From Conoideocrella luteorostrata (lineage: Eukaryota > Ascomycota > Sordariomycetes > Hypocreales > Clavicipitaceae), in the NCBI GenBank assembly GCA_032433595.1, contig JASWJB010000535.1, forward strand, positions 1 through 18,808: 18,808 nt of DNA, read 5' to 3'. The translations under genes and the position numbers were made by a program. Positions within the stretch are counted from its first letter, which is position 1. Each line of letters starts with the position of its first letter. The notes under the pieces are model-generated. The model was given only the letters and a program-made list of their open reading frames with translations. It had not been told where the DNA came from and made no database searches. This document shows, one piece after another, positions 9,006 through 16,112 of the stretch.

Positions 9006-9670
9006 CGCCGCGGTCTGCAGAGCATGGATGTAGAGTCAAACTCTCGAACCAAGAGCAAAGGCTTGGCTTCTGGCCTTTGTGTAATGTTTATAATTCGGAA
9101 TTAAAAACAAATATGTAACATAAAAGTTGTACTGCATGACAGAGCGACAACAGAAGATAGCACTTGCGTAGATAAGCCACTTCTCTTTACCTCTCTTTTT
9201 CTTTCTTTTTTTCTCTTTACTTCTCTTTTTTTTTCTTTTTTTTTCTTTACTTTTTCTTTACTTTTTTTTTCTTTTTTTTTTTCTCTTTTTTTTCCCCTTT
9301 TTTTTCCTCTTTGCCTCTCTTTTTCCTTCTTTTTTTTCTCTGCCTGGCGTTAATCACATTTCTCCGCGTCACAACTCCATGATAGTTGCAATGGACACAG
9401 CGCGCTGCGCGCGCCGTCCCGCCAAGTTGGGGCATTTGGCAGTAGCAGTTTCGCAGGGCGTGAGCATTCGTGTGATGAAATATCATCTGAATTCTCGTGT
9501 GAGAAACTGATTCATTATTCTGTCAGCTTCGGCCAAGTTTCCCCAAGTTCCTCTGTCAACATCCTTTCAAATAATGGATAGCCAGCTGCCTGGAGGGTGT
9601 AGCCTCCCTTGGATAAAGGCTCTACCTAAGCTTATTGCCCATCGTTTGTGTGTTTTTGGGATTTAAAAAA
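9006..9670. other. Gene-free spacer with a pyrimidine tract
   Basis: The stretch from 9190 to 9345 is almost pure T/C on the + strand (CTTTTTCTTT-like), with few other bases. A family B copy lies at 9418-9474. Minus-strand Lys/Glu-rich reading through the tract is a composition artefact. No gene is seen, and this region should contain the 3' end of the APH-like transcript. Confidence 0.6.
9418..9474 (+). repeat. Dispersed repeat family B, copy 2
   Basis: CCGCCAAGTTGGGGCATTTG, GCAGTAGCAGTT, GCAGGGCGT and GCATTCGTGT match the order and spacing of the copy at 6122-6178. Confidence 0.6.
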
Positions 9671-9672
9671 GG

Positions 9673-9679
9673 TATAAAT
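9673..9679 (+). promoter_or_regulatory. TATA box, probable promoter of the zinc-ribbon-like gene
   Basis: TATAAAT in AAAAGGTATAAATGCTCC is followed about 35-60 bases later by CTTCCAACTCCAACAGCACT, a CA-rich stretch typical of fungal transcription start regions. No coding start lies nearby on this strand. The next supported ATG is at 10401, so the leader would be about 700 nt and would hold the 33-bp array and an LTR. Alternatively part of the leader is an intron, since GCTTAATAG at 10387-10395 could be an acceptor. Confidence 0.45.
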
Positions 9680-9791
9680 GCTCCTGGTTTTCCCAGACAT
9701 GTTGTGTCTTCCAACTCCAACAGCACTCACTTCTGCCGCATACATCCTATATCAAAGTCAACGGTAGATTCATCTTTTTAAGCCCATCGTT

Positions 9792-10366
9792 AAACACAGC
9801 CTTCCCCTGTGGCTTTAACAAGTTAAACACAGCCTTCCTGTGGGTTGCACAGGGTTATGCAATAATCTAGATCATCGGCTTCAAATTCAATATATTCATA
9901 AGTGTCTGTGTCTATCTAAGAAGAAGAAAAGAAGTCATAGTGGAAGGCACGATATCGTCGTATAAATATCGTGGCTAGAAGGTGACCACGTGACGGGCTC
10001 TGTGCTTCCTATTGTGCTTGGCGGCATTCCAAAACTTCCCTTGTGGCTTTAACCAGTTAAACACAGCCTTCCCTTGTGGCTTTAACAAGTTAAAAACAAC
10101 CTTTTCTTGTGGCTTCTACAAGTTAAACACAACCTTTTCTTGTGGCTTCCACAAATTAAACACAACCTTTTCTTGTGGCTTCCACAAGTTAAACACAACC
10201 TTTTCTTGTGGCTTCCACAAGTTAAACACAACCTTTTCTTGTGGCTTCCACAAGTTAAACACAACCTTTTCTTGTGGCTTCCACAAATTAAACACAACCT
10301 TTTCTTGTGGCTTCCACAAATTAAACACAACCTTCCCGTGTGGCTTTAACAAGTTAAACACCAAGC
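9792..10366 (+). repeat. 33-bp hairpin minisatellite, about 11 units, split by an LTR
   Basis: Each unit reads CACAACCTTTTCTTGTGGCT then TCCACAAGTTAAA. The core CTTGTGG-CTT-CCACAAG is a 7-bp stem with a 3-nt loop. Three central units keep all seven pairs, three more have six (CCACAAA) and one has a single mismatch. The outer units (CCTTCCCTTGTGGCTTTAAC) pair only weakly, so the perfect hairpin is a feature of the expanded central units. The LTR at 9839-10034 is inserted in the second unit, and removing it with one CTTCC restores a 33-bp unit. Since 33 is divisible by three, several frames stay open, but I do not regard them as coding. Confidence 0.92.
9839..10034 (-). mobile_element. Solo LTR, copy 3, with target duplication CTTCC
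   Basis: Reverse-oriented 196-bp LTR. The + strand runs from TGTGGGTTGCACAGG through AATCTAGATCAT, CGTATAAATATCGTGGC and GGTGACCACGTGAC to GCGGCATTCCAAAA, where the family end is ATTCCAACA (one change). It is flanked by CTTCC at 9834-9838 and 10035-10039. It is nested in the 33-bp minisatellite and faces the opposite way to the LTR at 10977. Confidence 0.9.
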
Positions 10367-10400
10367 TTACTATACATCTCCACCTTGCTTAATAGCAATC

Positions 10401-10919
10401 ATGTCGTCAACCTATTACTCCGATGAGAACGGCTGGGCTTACTACGCCGACCACAATGGCCAGTCCCAGTACCTTATCGACAGGGCAGGCAACTACGTTC
10501 GGTACGCCGAGGTCACCACGTCCGCCTCCGCGCCCAGGTTGGATAGCGGGAGGTCGGATGGCTCCAGGCACTCCAGTTCCTCCAAGAACTCACAGGGCTC
10601 CAGGCACTCCCGTTCCTCCAACAACTCAGAGGACTCCAAGCACTCCAGCTCCTCTAAGAACTCGAAGTGCTCCGATGCGGACAGCGGCGTGAGTAGCAAC
10701 ACCCCCGCGATGGTCGGGTGGCAGTGCCACTGGTGCGAAACGACTAACTACACGGACCATTTGATGATTCCTTTCATGATTCCTCTAAGAGATGCGGACG
10801 GGAACGTTTTCCTAGACCAAAGGGGGGAACCGGTTTACCATGAGTACCCGTACATCCCTTGCGCAGGTTGTAACGGTGCCTGTAACCCCAGTTGCGCGCC
10901 TCTCTCTGATCCTCAGTAA
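10401..10919 (+). CDS. Small Ser-rich, zinc-ribbon-like protein (172 aa), function unknown
   Basis: Single-exon frame from ATG in CAATCATGTCG. Residues 1-38 are aromatic-rich (YYSDENGWAYY, GNYVRY). Residues 54-89 are three 12-residue repeats of the form GSRHSSSSKNSQ, encoded by a 36-bp DNA repeat. The C-terminal part has W107-x-C109-x2-C112-x3-N, then C154-x2-C157 and C161-x3-C165, compatible with one zinc ribbon or a disulfide-rich domain. The first half resembles RanBP2-type fingers, but the roughly 40-residue insert before the second cysteine pair does not fit that family. There is no signal peptide, so a cytosolic or nuclear site is more likely than secretion. The gene sits between two solo LTRs of opposite orientation and directly downstream of the hairpin array. 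I do not recognise a named family. Confidence 0.65.
   Translation: MSSTYYSDENGWAYYADHNGQSQYLIDRAGNYVRYAEVTTSASAPRLDSGRSDGSRHSSSSKNSQGSRHSRSSNNSEDSKHSSSSKNSKCSDADSGVSSNTPAMVGWQCHWCETTNYTDHLMIPFMIPLRDADGNVFLDQRGEPVYHEYPYIPCAGCNGACNPSCAPLSDPQ
10560..10667 (+). repeat. 36-bp coding repeat, 3 copies
   Basis: Three head-to-tail units beginning GGCTCCAGGCACTCC, GGCTCCAGGCACTCC and GACTCCAAGCACTCC encode GSRHSSSSKNSQ, GSRHSRSSNNSE and DSKHSSSSKNSK. Differences are mostly single bases. Confidence 0.92.
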
Positions 10920-10976
10920 GAGTGTGGCAAGGTTATAGTAGGCAGGAGGGAGAGGACGGGATATGCGAAAGGTTTT

Positions 10977-11163
10977 TGTTGGAATGCCGCCAAGCAGCAT
11001 CAAACCCGTCACGTGGTCACTTTCAAGCCACGATATATATACGGCGATATCGTGCCTTCCACTATGACTTCTTCTCTTCTTCTTAGATAGACACAGACAC
11101 TTATGAATATATTCCCTTTGAAGCCGATGATCTAGATCATTGCACAACCCTGTGCAACCCACA
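10977..11163 (+). mobile_element. Solo LTR, copy 4, with target duplication GTTTT
   Basis: 187-bp forward copy from TGTTGGAATGCCGCC to CAACCCACA, flanked by GTTTT at 10972-10976 and 11164-11168. It retains GTCACGTGGTCAC, a TATA-like GATATATATACGG, the palindrome ATGATCTAGATCAT and the terminal TTGCACA-ACCC-TGTGCAA hairpin. It starts 57 bp after the stop codon of the zinc-ribbon-like gene, so it may provide or disturb that gene's 3' end. Confidence 0.93.
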
Positions 11164-11168
11164 GTTTT

Positions 11169-11707
11169 GCTGAGCAGAAGGCGTCGGAATAGGAGCCGAG
11201 GTGTTGGATACCGTATTGGGCAGCTTTATGAGGCAGTTTTTGTTAAGCAAGGGTGAAGTGTCAGAACTGGGGATTAAACCATGCCGGGGCAGAATAATAA
11301 GTGGCAGGATCTTTGTTTTGTCCTTTTTTTTGCCCTTTTTTTTGCTTTTTTTTGCTTTTTATTTTATTTTATTTTTTTTATTTATTATATTTATTTATTA
11401 TATTTATTTACTTTTTTTTTTACCTTTTTTTTTGCCCCTTCTTTTTTAGTCATCTGGCTTGGCCAACCGGATAGCCTGTCATTATCAGTGTTTTAGTTTT
11501 GTTTTGCTTCTAACTCATTTAGTAGCTTAGGTGGCTTTGCTTTATATATACTCTTCTGGGGCTTTACGTGCGTCCCCATATATAAATACGCGGTTGACTT
11601 GCGTTTCGGACCCTTACGCTTTGCCAAAGGCAAATTCCTTACCTATTATGTAGAGGTGCTCCTGCGCAGTAGCCATGTGCACATAACAAGGTTGGTGACT
11701 CAATCAT
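11169..11707. other. Gene-free spacer with a T-rich tract
   Basis: From about 11310 to 11448 the + strand is nearly all T, with G, C and A interruptions, including TTTATTTATTATA runs. Phe/Leu-rich frames across it are composition artefacts. TTATATATACTC (11541-11552) and CATATATAAATACG (11578-11591) are TATA-like, but no gene follows. Confidence 0.55.
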
Positions 11708-11965
11708 CTTGGCGCGCCCATGCGGGGGACAGTTTAACTGAGCCATTTCGTCCATATTGTTCAATTGACCCTTTCAATTCGAACGCCCACTATAGATGCA
11801 ATTAAAGCTTATTATTAATAAAATCTATTAGCTAAATAGCTATTTAAGCTATATAATAGTTTTTTTTTTTTTTTCGTATTTTGTTTTTGGTCGCTAAGGC
11901 ATTAATTTCTTGCCGAGTTAATGCTACCTCGATGGCTCAGTTAAACTGTCCCCCGCTTGGCGCGC
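11708..11965. mobile_element. MITE-like element with perfect 25-bp inverted repeats
   Basis: 11722-11746 (GCGGGGGACAG to ACTGAGCCAT) is the exact reverse complement of 11932-11956. Outside both arms lies the direct repeat CTTGGCGCGC (11708-11717 and 11956-11965), which could be an 8-10 bp target duplication or part of a longer palindromic end, because GGCGCGCC is itself a palindrome. The interior is AT-rich with a long T run and has no transposase frame. A non-autonomous hAT or Mutator-type element would fit an 8-9 bp duplication, but the superfamily is not settled. Confidence 0.8.
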
Positions 11966-12197
11966 TACAGCTAGGACACAACATTCACAGACCTGACACG
12001 GTAGAGACAGACAAGCAGGATAATTCAAAGCGTGACTATAGTTATCATGAGACACATTCTAGAAGGCTCGTACAGTACAGTCTCGTCCAAGACGATGCGC
12101 CATCCACTGTTCCGCCCGGCGCGAGTCTTTCCGGCTAACTAGGTTCAGGCAAGTCGGACCCTGTTCAAGTAAGTTAATAAACATAGATACATGCATG

Positions 12198-12962
12198 TCA
12201 ATGATACGGGAAAGACTTTGTTGGCCCACATTTGATCTTCTTTTTGGACTTTGTGGTTTTGGTTGTAAAGTCGGCGAGATTCGTATCCTTCATATTGGAT
12301 TTCGAGTTTTTGACTGTGAAGGCGGCGATTGCCCTGTCCTTGAAATATTGGTCGAAGCGCCATTGTTGCTTTTCCCGCGGCATATCGGGGGGGAAATCAA
12401 GCGCCTTCCACTTCTTCGGGAGAAGGGAAGCCTGGTCGTTGTTGGCTTGGTCATTAATGGTGGTATGCGCTTGTCCGACCGCTTCTGTTGTACCAGGGGT
12501 TAGAACTGCTTTTCTCTCACTTGAGGCCTGGCCGTTGTTGGCTTGGTCATTCATGGTGGTATGCGCTTGTCCGGCTACTTCTTTATCCTCCATATTGAAC
12601 CTCGTGTTTTTGGCTGTTAAGGCGTCGATTGCCCTGTTCATTAAAAGTTGGTCGTTGTGCCATTGTCGCTCTTCCCGCGTCATACCGGGGGGATAATCGA
12701 TCGTCTTCCACTTCTTCGGGAGAAGGTGAGCCCGGCCGCTGTTGATTAGGTCATTAATGGTGGTATACCCTTGTTGGGCTGCTTCTGTCGTACCGGGCGT
12801 CGGAACTGCTTTTCTCTCACTCGAGGCCTGGCTGTTGTTGGCTTGGTCATTAATGGTGGTATGCGCTTGTCCGGCTGCTTCTGTCGTACCGGGGGTCGGA
12901 ACTGCTTTTCTCTCGCTCGAGACCTGGCCGTCGTTGGCTTGGTCGCTAATGGTTGTGTCCAT
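12198..12962 (-). CDS. Unrecognised modular repeat protein with LPKKWK modules (254 aa)
   Basis: Start chosen at the ATG in TTTCGCCATGGACAC; the frame extends upstream but has no earlier ATG. The protein is built from two kinds of module. Module A (about 32 residues, containing NDQANNGQASSERKAV and TPGTTEAA) occurs at 1-33, 34-65 and 134-165. Module B occurs at 66-133 and 166-230: it starts with the same TTIND lead, then LLPKKWK, D-x-PP, RE-x2-QW, DQ, RAI-x-A and NM(E/K)D. The tail is Lys-rich (TKSKKKIKC), perhaps a nuclear signal. There is no signal peptide or membrane segment. I do not recognise a family. The conserved Trp, Pro and Arg positions of module B suggest a small folded, possibly DNA-binding, helical unit, which is inference. 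It is divergent from the DUF7924-type gene. Confidence 0.6.
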   Translation of the reverse strand: MDTTISDQANDGQVSSERKAVPTPGTTEAAGQAHTTINDQANNSQASSERKAVPTPGTTEAAQQGYTTINDLINSGRAHLLPKKWKTIDYPPGMTREERQWHNDQLLMNRAIDALTAKNTRFNMEDKEVAGQAHTTMNDQANNGQASSERKAVLTPGTTEAVGQAHTTINDQANNDQASLLPKKWKALDFPPDMPREKQQWRFDQYFKDRAIAAFTVKNSKSNMKDTNLADFTTKTTKSKKKIKCGPTKSFPYH

Positions 12963-12990
12963 GGCGAAAAAATACTTCTTTCGCAGGCAT
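12946..12990 (-). promoter_or_regulatory. Upstream ORF overlapping the LPKKWK gene start
   Basis: On the minus strand an ATG (12990-12988, in GTTATGCCTGCG) precedes the main ATG by 28 nt in another frame. It runs 14 codons to TAG, ending after the main start. G at -3 makes the context moderately favourable. Whether the leader includes it is unknown. Confidence 0.45.
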
Positions 12991-13526
12991 AACAAAGGTG
13001 TAGCTCTTCGCAAGGAACAAGGAGCAAGGAGCAAGTCGCCTTGGATGGAGGTCGTAATGCAGTAGAGACTTGATGGTGATTGCGATTGGCGGAGAAGGGA
13101 AAAGATGGGGAGATGGTGGGGGAAGGACTACTAGCTATGCCTGGTGGCGGATCCACCTCGGATGTTGCCTGGAATAGATACGCATGCGGATAAACACTAT
13201 GCCGCCGCCAGCTCCATTCTCGCCTCTACATATCAAGGTTGCGCTCTTCCCATCACCAGAACATTGTGCACCACGCAAATGCGCTTACCCATGTTGATTC
13301 CGTCGCCCCCCCAGCACTCCCAGCCCTCCAAGCTGCACGTTAGGCGGCTAATGGCTGGCCGATAACAGGTAGTGAGTGTCATCTGCCCCGCGCCAGGCAA
13401 CGACGCGTTCTCGCCCAATCATTTCGCCCACCATCACCTCGTTCTTGGAGGGGGGATGTTTTAGGAGCCGCCGGCCCCCCGACCGACCTGGTCCCCCTTC
13501 AAATATCTCCCTCTCACCCGCTCTTC
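12991..13526. promoter_or_regulatory. Shared intergenic region of two divergent genes
   Basis: The spacer between the minus-strand LPKKWK gene and the plus-strand DUF7924-type gene should hold both promoters. A CT-rich leader (CAAATATCTCCCTCTCACC) precedes the right-hand gene, and GAACAAGGAGCAAGGAGCAA is a short direct repeat near the left-hand one. I see no clear TATA box and no other gene. Confidence 0.4.
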
Positions 13527-13559
13527 ATGATAGCCGTCCATGGCAAGTTCACAGGATAG
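13527..13559 (+). promoter_or_regulatory. Short upstream ORF overlapping the DUF7924-type gene start
   Basis: ATG in CTTCATGATAGCC, 13 nt before the main ATG in another frame; 10 codons then TAG, inside the main coding sequence. T at -3 is a weak context, so most scanning ribosomes would probably pass it. Confidence 0.45.
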
Positions 13560-15591
13560 GAAGAGACCAAACGCGGACGAGCCCTCGGACGATACGCCTC
13601 CTACAAAAAGAGTCAAGGCATCTGGGCCGCCGCGCAGCACCCCCCCCGGCATCACACCAGCAGGTTGGGACAATCTGTCCAAGATTTGGCTCACGCCTCG
13701 GGCCTTGAAAGAACTCGATCGACGAAACAACGCACGCGCTTCCGAGAAATCAGTAGTGGTCAGCAAAGCATATACCGCACGCGCTTCCGGGAAATCAGCA
13801 GCGGTCAGCAAAGCGCATACCGCACGCGCTTCCAGGAAATCAGCAGTGGTCGGCAAAGCACATACCGCACGCGCTTCCGGGAAATCAGCAGTGGTCGGCA
13901 AAGCACATACCGCACGCGCTTCCGGGAAATCAGCAGTGGTCGGCAAAGCACGTACCGCACGCGCTTCCGGGAAGTCAGCAGTGGTCGGCAAAGCACATAC
14001 CGCACGCTCTTCCGAGACATCAGCGGTGGTCGACATAGCACATACCAGTCTTGCTCGATTTGCAAGGCGTGGTGGCCCAGATCTTGGCCTTCTACGACGA
14101 GTAAGTTTGTCTGCCGCTGCCATGGATAGCCCATCGACTCATGCTGTTTAGTATCCCGAGCCAAAGCACGCGGCAGCCAGTATGAGCGTCAGAGGCTCTT
14201 CAGGATCATCCCGAAGCCAACGGACAAGGTCCACCCAGGCGACAACTGTGTCCTCTAGGAACAAACGTTCATCTGCATACGACAACGCCTTTGAACAGAC
14301 CCTCATTGACCACAACATATACCCTGAAGGGTATAAGTACCCTCACCAGCAATCAACGCCGCCGGAACCCAGCAATTTGGAAGGGATTATGCAGGGCTTA
14401 TCGGCCCCTCGTGCATCACTCTCACCTTCTCGCTTCTCCCAGTCTGCTTTTAAGGAGTTCAAACAGGCCAACAGCCGGGTGATATCAGAAGGAAGAGTAA
14501 TGCGTGACATTTTCCCAACAATCCGCGGCAACAATGCTAGTATCCCAAACGAGGGAAATCTCCCCTTTGCCAATTTCGAATCGATAACAGAGGGTACCAC
14601 AGTCAACGCGGTGCCGGACTTTTATGACGGAACAAACCCAACCCAAATCAGCAGCATTGTTAGACAAGATCTAAACAAGTCCATTATCCCTTCAAGCCAC
14701 GGCCATGCCCCGCTAGCACCCAACTTCTTCCTCGAAGCGAAAGCCCCGCGGGGTGGTGCCGATGTGGCGAGGCGGCAGGCCTGTCTTGACGGTGCATACG
14801 GTGCTCGCGCCATGCACAGCCTGCAGAACTACGGCAACGGCGAGGAGGAGGAGGAGCTAGTCTATGACGGCAATGCCCATACCTTTAGCACAACCTACCA
14901 CGCTGGAACTGGCACGCTTCAGATGTACGCCCACCACATGACTGCCCCGACTGTCCAAGGGGAGCGGCCCGAGTACCACATGACCCAGCTGAGATCATTT
15001 AGCATGACGGACACTCGCGACACATTTATCGCAGGAGCTACGGCATTCAGAAACGCTAGAGACCTAGCACAGCAACACCGAAACAGTTTTATTGAAGCTG
15101 CAAACGCCCGAGCATCTCAAGCCAAGACGGCGGCGGCGGCGGCGGTGGCGGCGGCTGATGAGACTGCGCAAGCTACGCAACCAGCTTGCGACGCCGACTC
15201 AGTCAGCCATGTTCATGTTCATTATAGTGCCTTGCAAGACGCTGATGATGCCCTGCAGCAACATGTTGCGGAGACTAGCCACCTCGACGCCTATGATGAT
15301 GATGGCACAGCAATCGGGAGCCTGCAGCAACATGTTGCCGAGACTGGCCACCTCAACGCCTATGATGATGATGATTGCATAGTAGTCGGGAGCATGCCGC
15401 AATACCTTAATGGGGAAGATGGGTCAGCAGGCAATAGTCAACAGTCAACGGCCCACGGTGCTGATGAAGCGTCGCAAAGTGTTGCTTCGAGCTTTACGTC
15501 GGTAAGCACGAAGCGGGCGCGGTCCAAGCGGCCCAGGCAATCAGCCAGCCCGCCGTCGTCGGCGTCTAAGAAAGGCCACTCTTTGCATTGA
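13540..15591 (+). CDS. DUF7924-type protein with PD-(D/E)XK-like motifs, two exons (666 aa)
   Basis: Exons 13540-14100 and 14152-15591 join in frame. The first frame ends LARFARRGGPDLGLLRR and the second then begins YPEPKH, matching the order I know from this fungal family. Residues 1-30 are basic (KRPN, TKRVK), a likely nuclear signal. Residues 41-62 contain GWDNLSKIWLTPRALKELDR. Residues 62-166 are a 15-residue repeat. The C-terminal domain holds VPDFYDG (Asp343), FFLEAKAP (Glu382, Lys384) and ADVARRQ (Gln396), then YHMTQLRSFSMTDTRDTF. The PD, ExK and Q spacing fits a restriction-endonuclease-like core, so a nuclease-fold role is inferred, not shown. Two LQQHVAET repeats and a basic tail (KRARSKRPRQ) follow. 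It is convergent with the FunK1 gene. Family: high confidence; function unknown. Confidence 0.85.
13723..14037 (+). repeat. 45-bp coding minisatellite, 7 units
   Basis: Seven units encode variants of AHTARASGKSAVVGK. At DNA level CGCACGCGCTTCCGGGAAAT recurs every 45 bp, with the four central units nearly identical and the outer ones diverged. The unit length is a multiple of three, so copy-number changes keep the frame. The encoded segment is basic, Ala/Ser-rich and probably disordered. Confidence 0.93.
14101..14151 (+). other. Intron of the DUF7924-type gene
   Basis: 51 nt, phase 0, GTAAGT donor and CTGTTTAG acceptor, with ACTCAT as a weak branch candidate. Without splicing the first frame ends at 14151, at the intron's own TAG. 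Splicing links it to the long second frame. Confidence 0.85.
15235..15393 (+). repeat. Direct repeat in the 3' coding region, 2 copies of about 70 bp
   Basis: CTGCAGCAACATGTTGC, GAGACT and CCACCTC, then ACGCCTATGATGATGATG, occur twice in tandem. They encode LQQHVAETSHLDAYDDDG and LQQHVAETGHLNAYDDDD, followed by a variable IGS or VGS. This gives the otherwise basic protein a short acidic patch. Confidence 0.9.
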
Positions 15592-15899
15592 AAGTTGAGC
15601 TAGTCTTGGGTCTTACTGGGTGAAGACGTCATGTCCGCGGGGGGGGAAGGGGGGGGGGGGGGATTTGGTTCCGCAACTTGGCCGATCAGGAAGTCAAGAC
15701 AGTCAAGACAGATTTGATGGAGTGGAAAGAGCGGGTTGCGGATGACACTCGGGGGCATTCCTCTTCCTCTTCTTCTCTCGTAGATAGCTATGATCAAATG
15801 AATTGAATACTTTGTTTTGTCCTCCACTCACCGACCTGGTTCTCGGAAGATATCTTCATTCTACCTGGGAGACTAAACTAGATATTCAGGCGCGCACAC
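15592..15899. other. Convergent 3' region with a poly-G tract
   Basis: The region lies between the stop of the DUF7924-type gene and family A copy 3. 15639-15662 is G8-AA-G14. A TCAAGACAG direct repeat follows at about 15692-15710. No gene is seen. Transcript ends of both convergent genes probably fall in this stretch or the next. Confidence 0.55.
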
Positions 15900-16106
15900 C
15901 GTCATGACAAGTGAAGGGGCCTTGGCTGCATGCCTGCCTGCCCCTGTGTGCGGTCAGGGGCTCGCCCGCAACTCGACAGCCAGCACTCGCAACGGCACGA
16001 AACCTGACGCAAAAGACTCGCAAAGACGCCGCGCACACAATCAATGCACATGCAATACAGGCAAAAGCAGGGACTCCCGGCGCGCGCGGCAGTTGCAACC
16101 AAGTCG
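15900..16106 (-). repeat. Dispersed repeat family A, copy 3 (inverted)
   Basis: Read on the minus strand it contains GCCGCGCGCGCCGGGAG, TTTGCGAGTCTTTTGCGTC, AGGTTTCGTGCCGTTGCGAG and GTCGAGTTGCGGGCGAGCC, in the order found at 104-320 and 5694-5893. It reaches to within a few bases of the FunK1 stop codon, so the kinase's 3' UTR must include or end in it. Confidence 0.65.
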
Positions 16107-16112
16107 CACTGT

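Noticed and set aside
9792..10366. CRISPR-like array
   Set aside because: The units are contiguous without unique spacers, and the genome is eukaryotic.
10012..10392. 126-codon frame encoding 11-residue repeats (FSCGFHKLNTT)
   Set aside because: It starts inside the LTR, simply translates the 33-bp array, and at least three other frames of the array are also open. No termination or start signals fit.
9839..11163. A single LTR retrotransposon with internal region
   Set aside because: The two LTRs are in opposite orientation and have different target duplications. The enclosed gene is not gag or pol.
12963..13034. N-terminal extension of the LPKKWK protein
   Set aside because: The extended frame starts at TTG and the only ATG in frame is at 12962.
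12746..13156. 136-codon minus-strand frame overlapping the LPKKWK gene
   Set aside because: It is an alternative frame of the same repeats, basic and Pro-rich. The other frame shows clear amino-acid-level constraint in module B.
13461..14123. 220-codon minus-strand frame opposite the DUF7924 exon
   Set aside because: It is a mirror of the 45-bp minisatellite; the plus-strand frame is supported by the splice join and family match.
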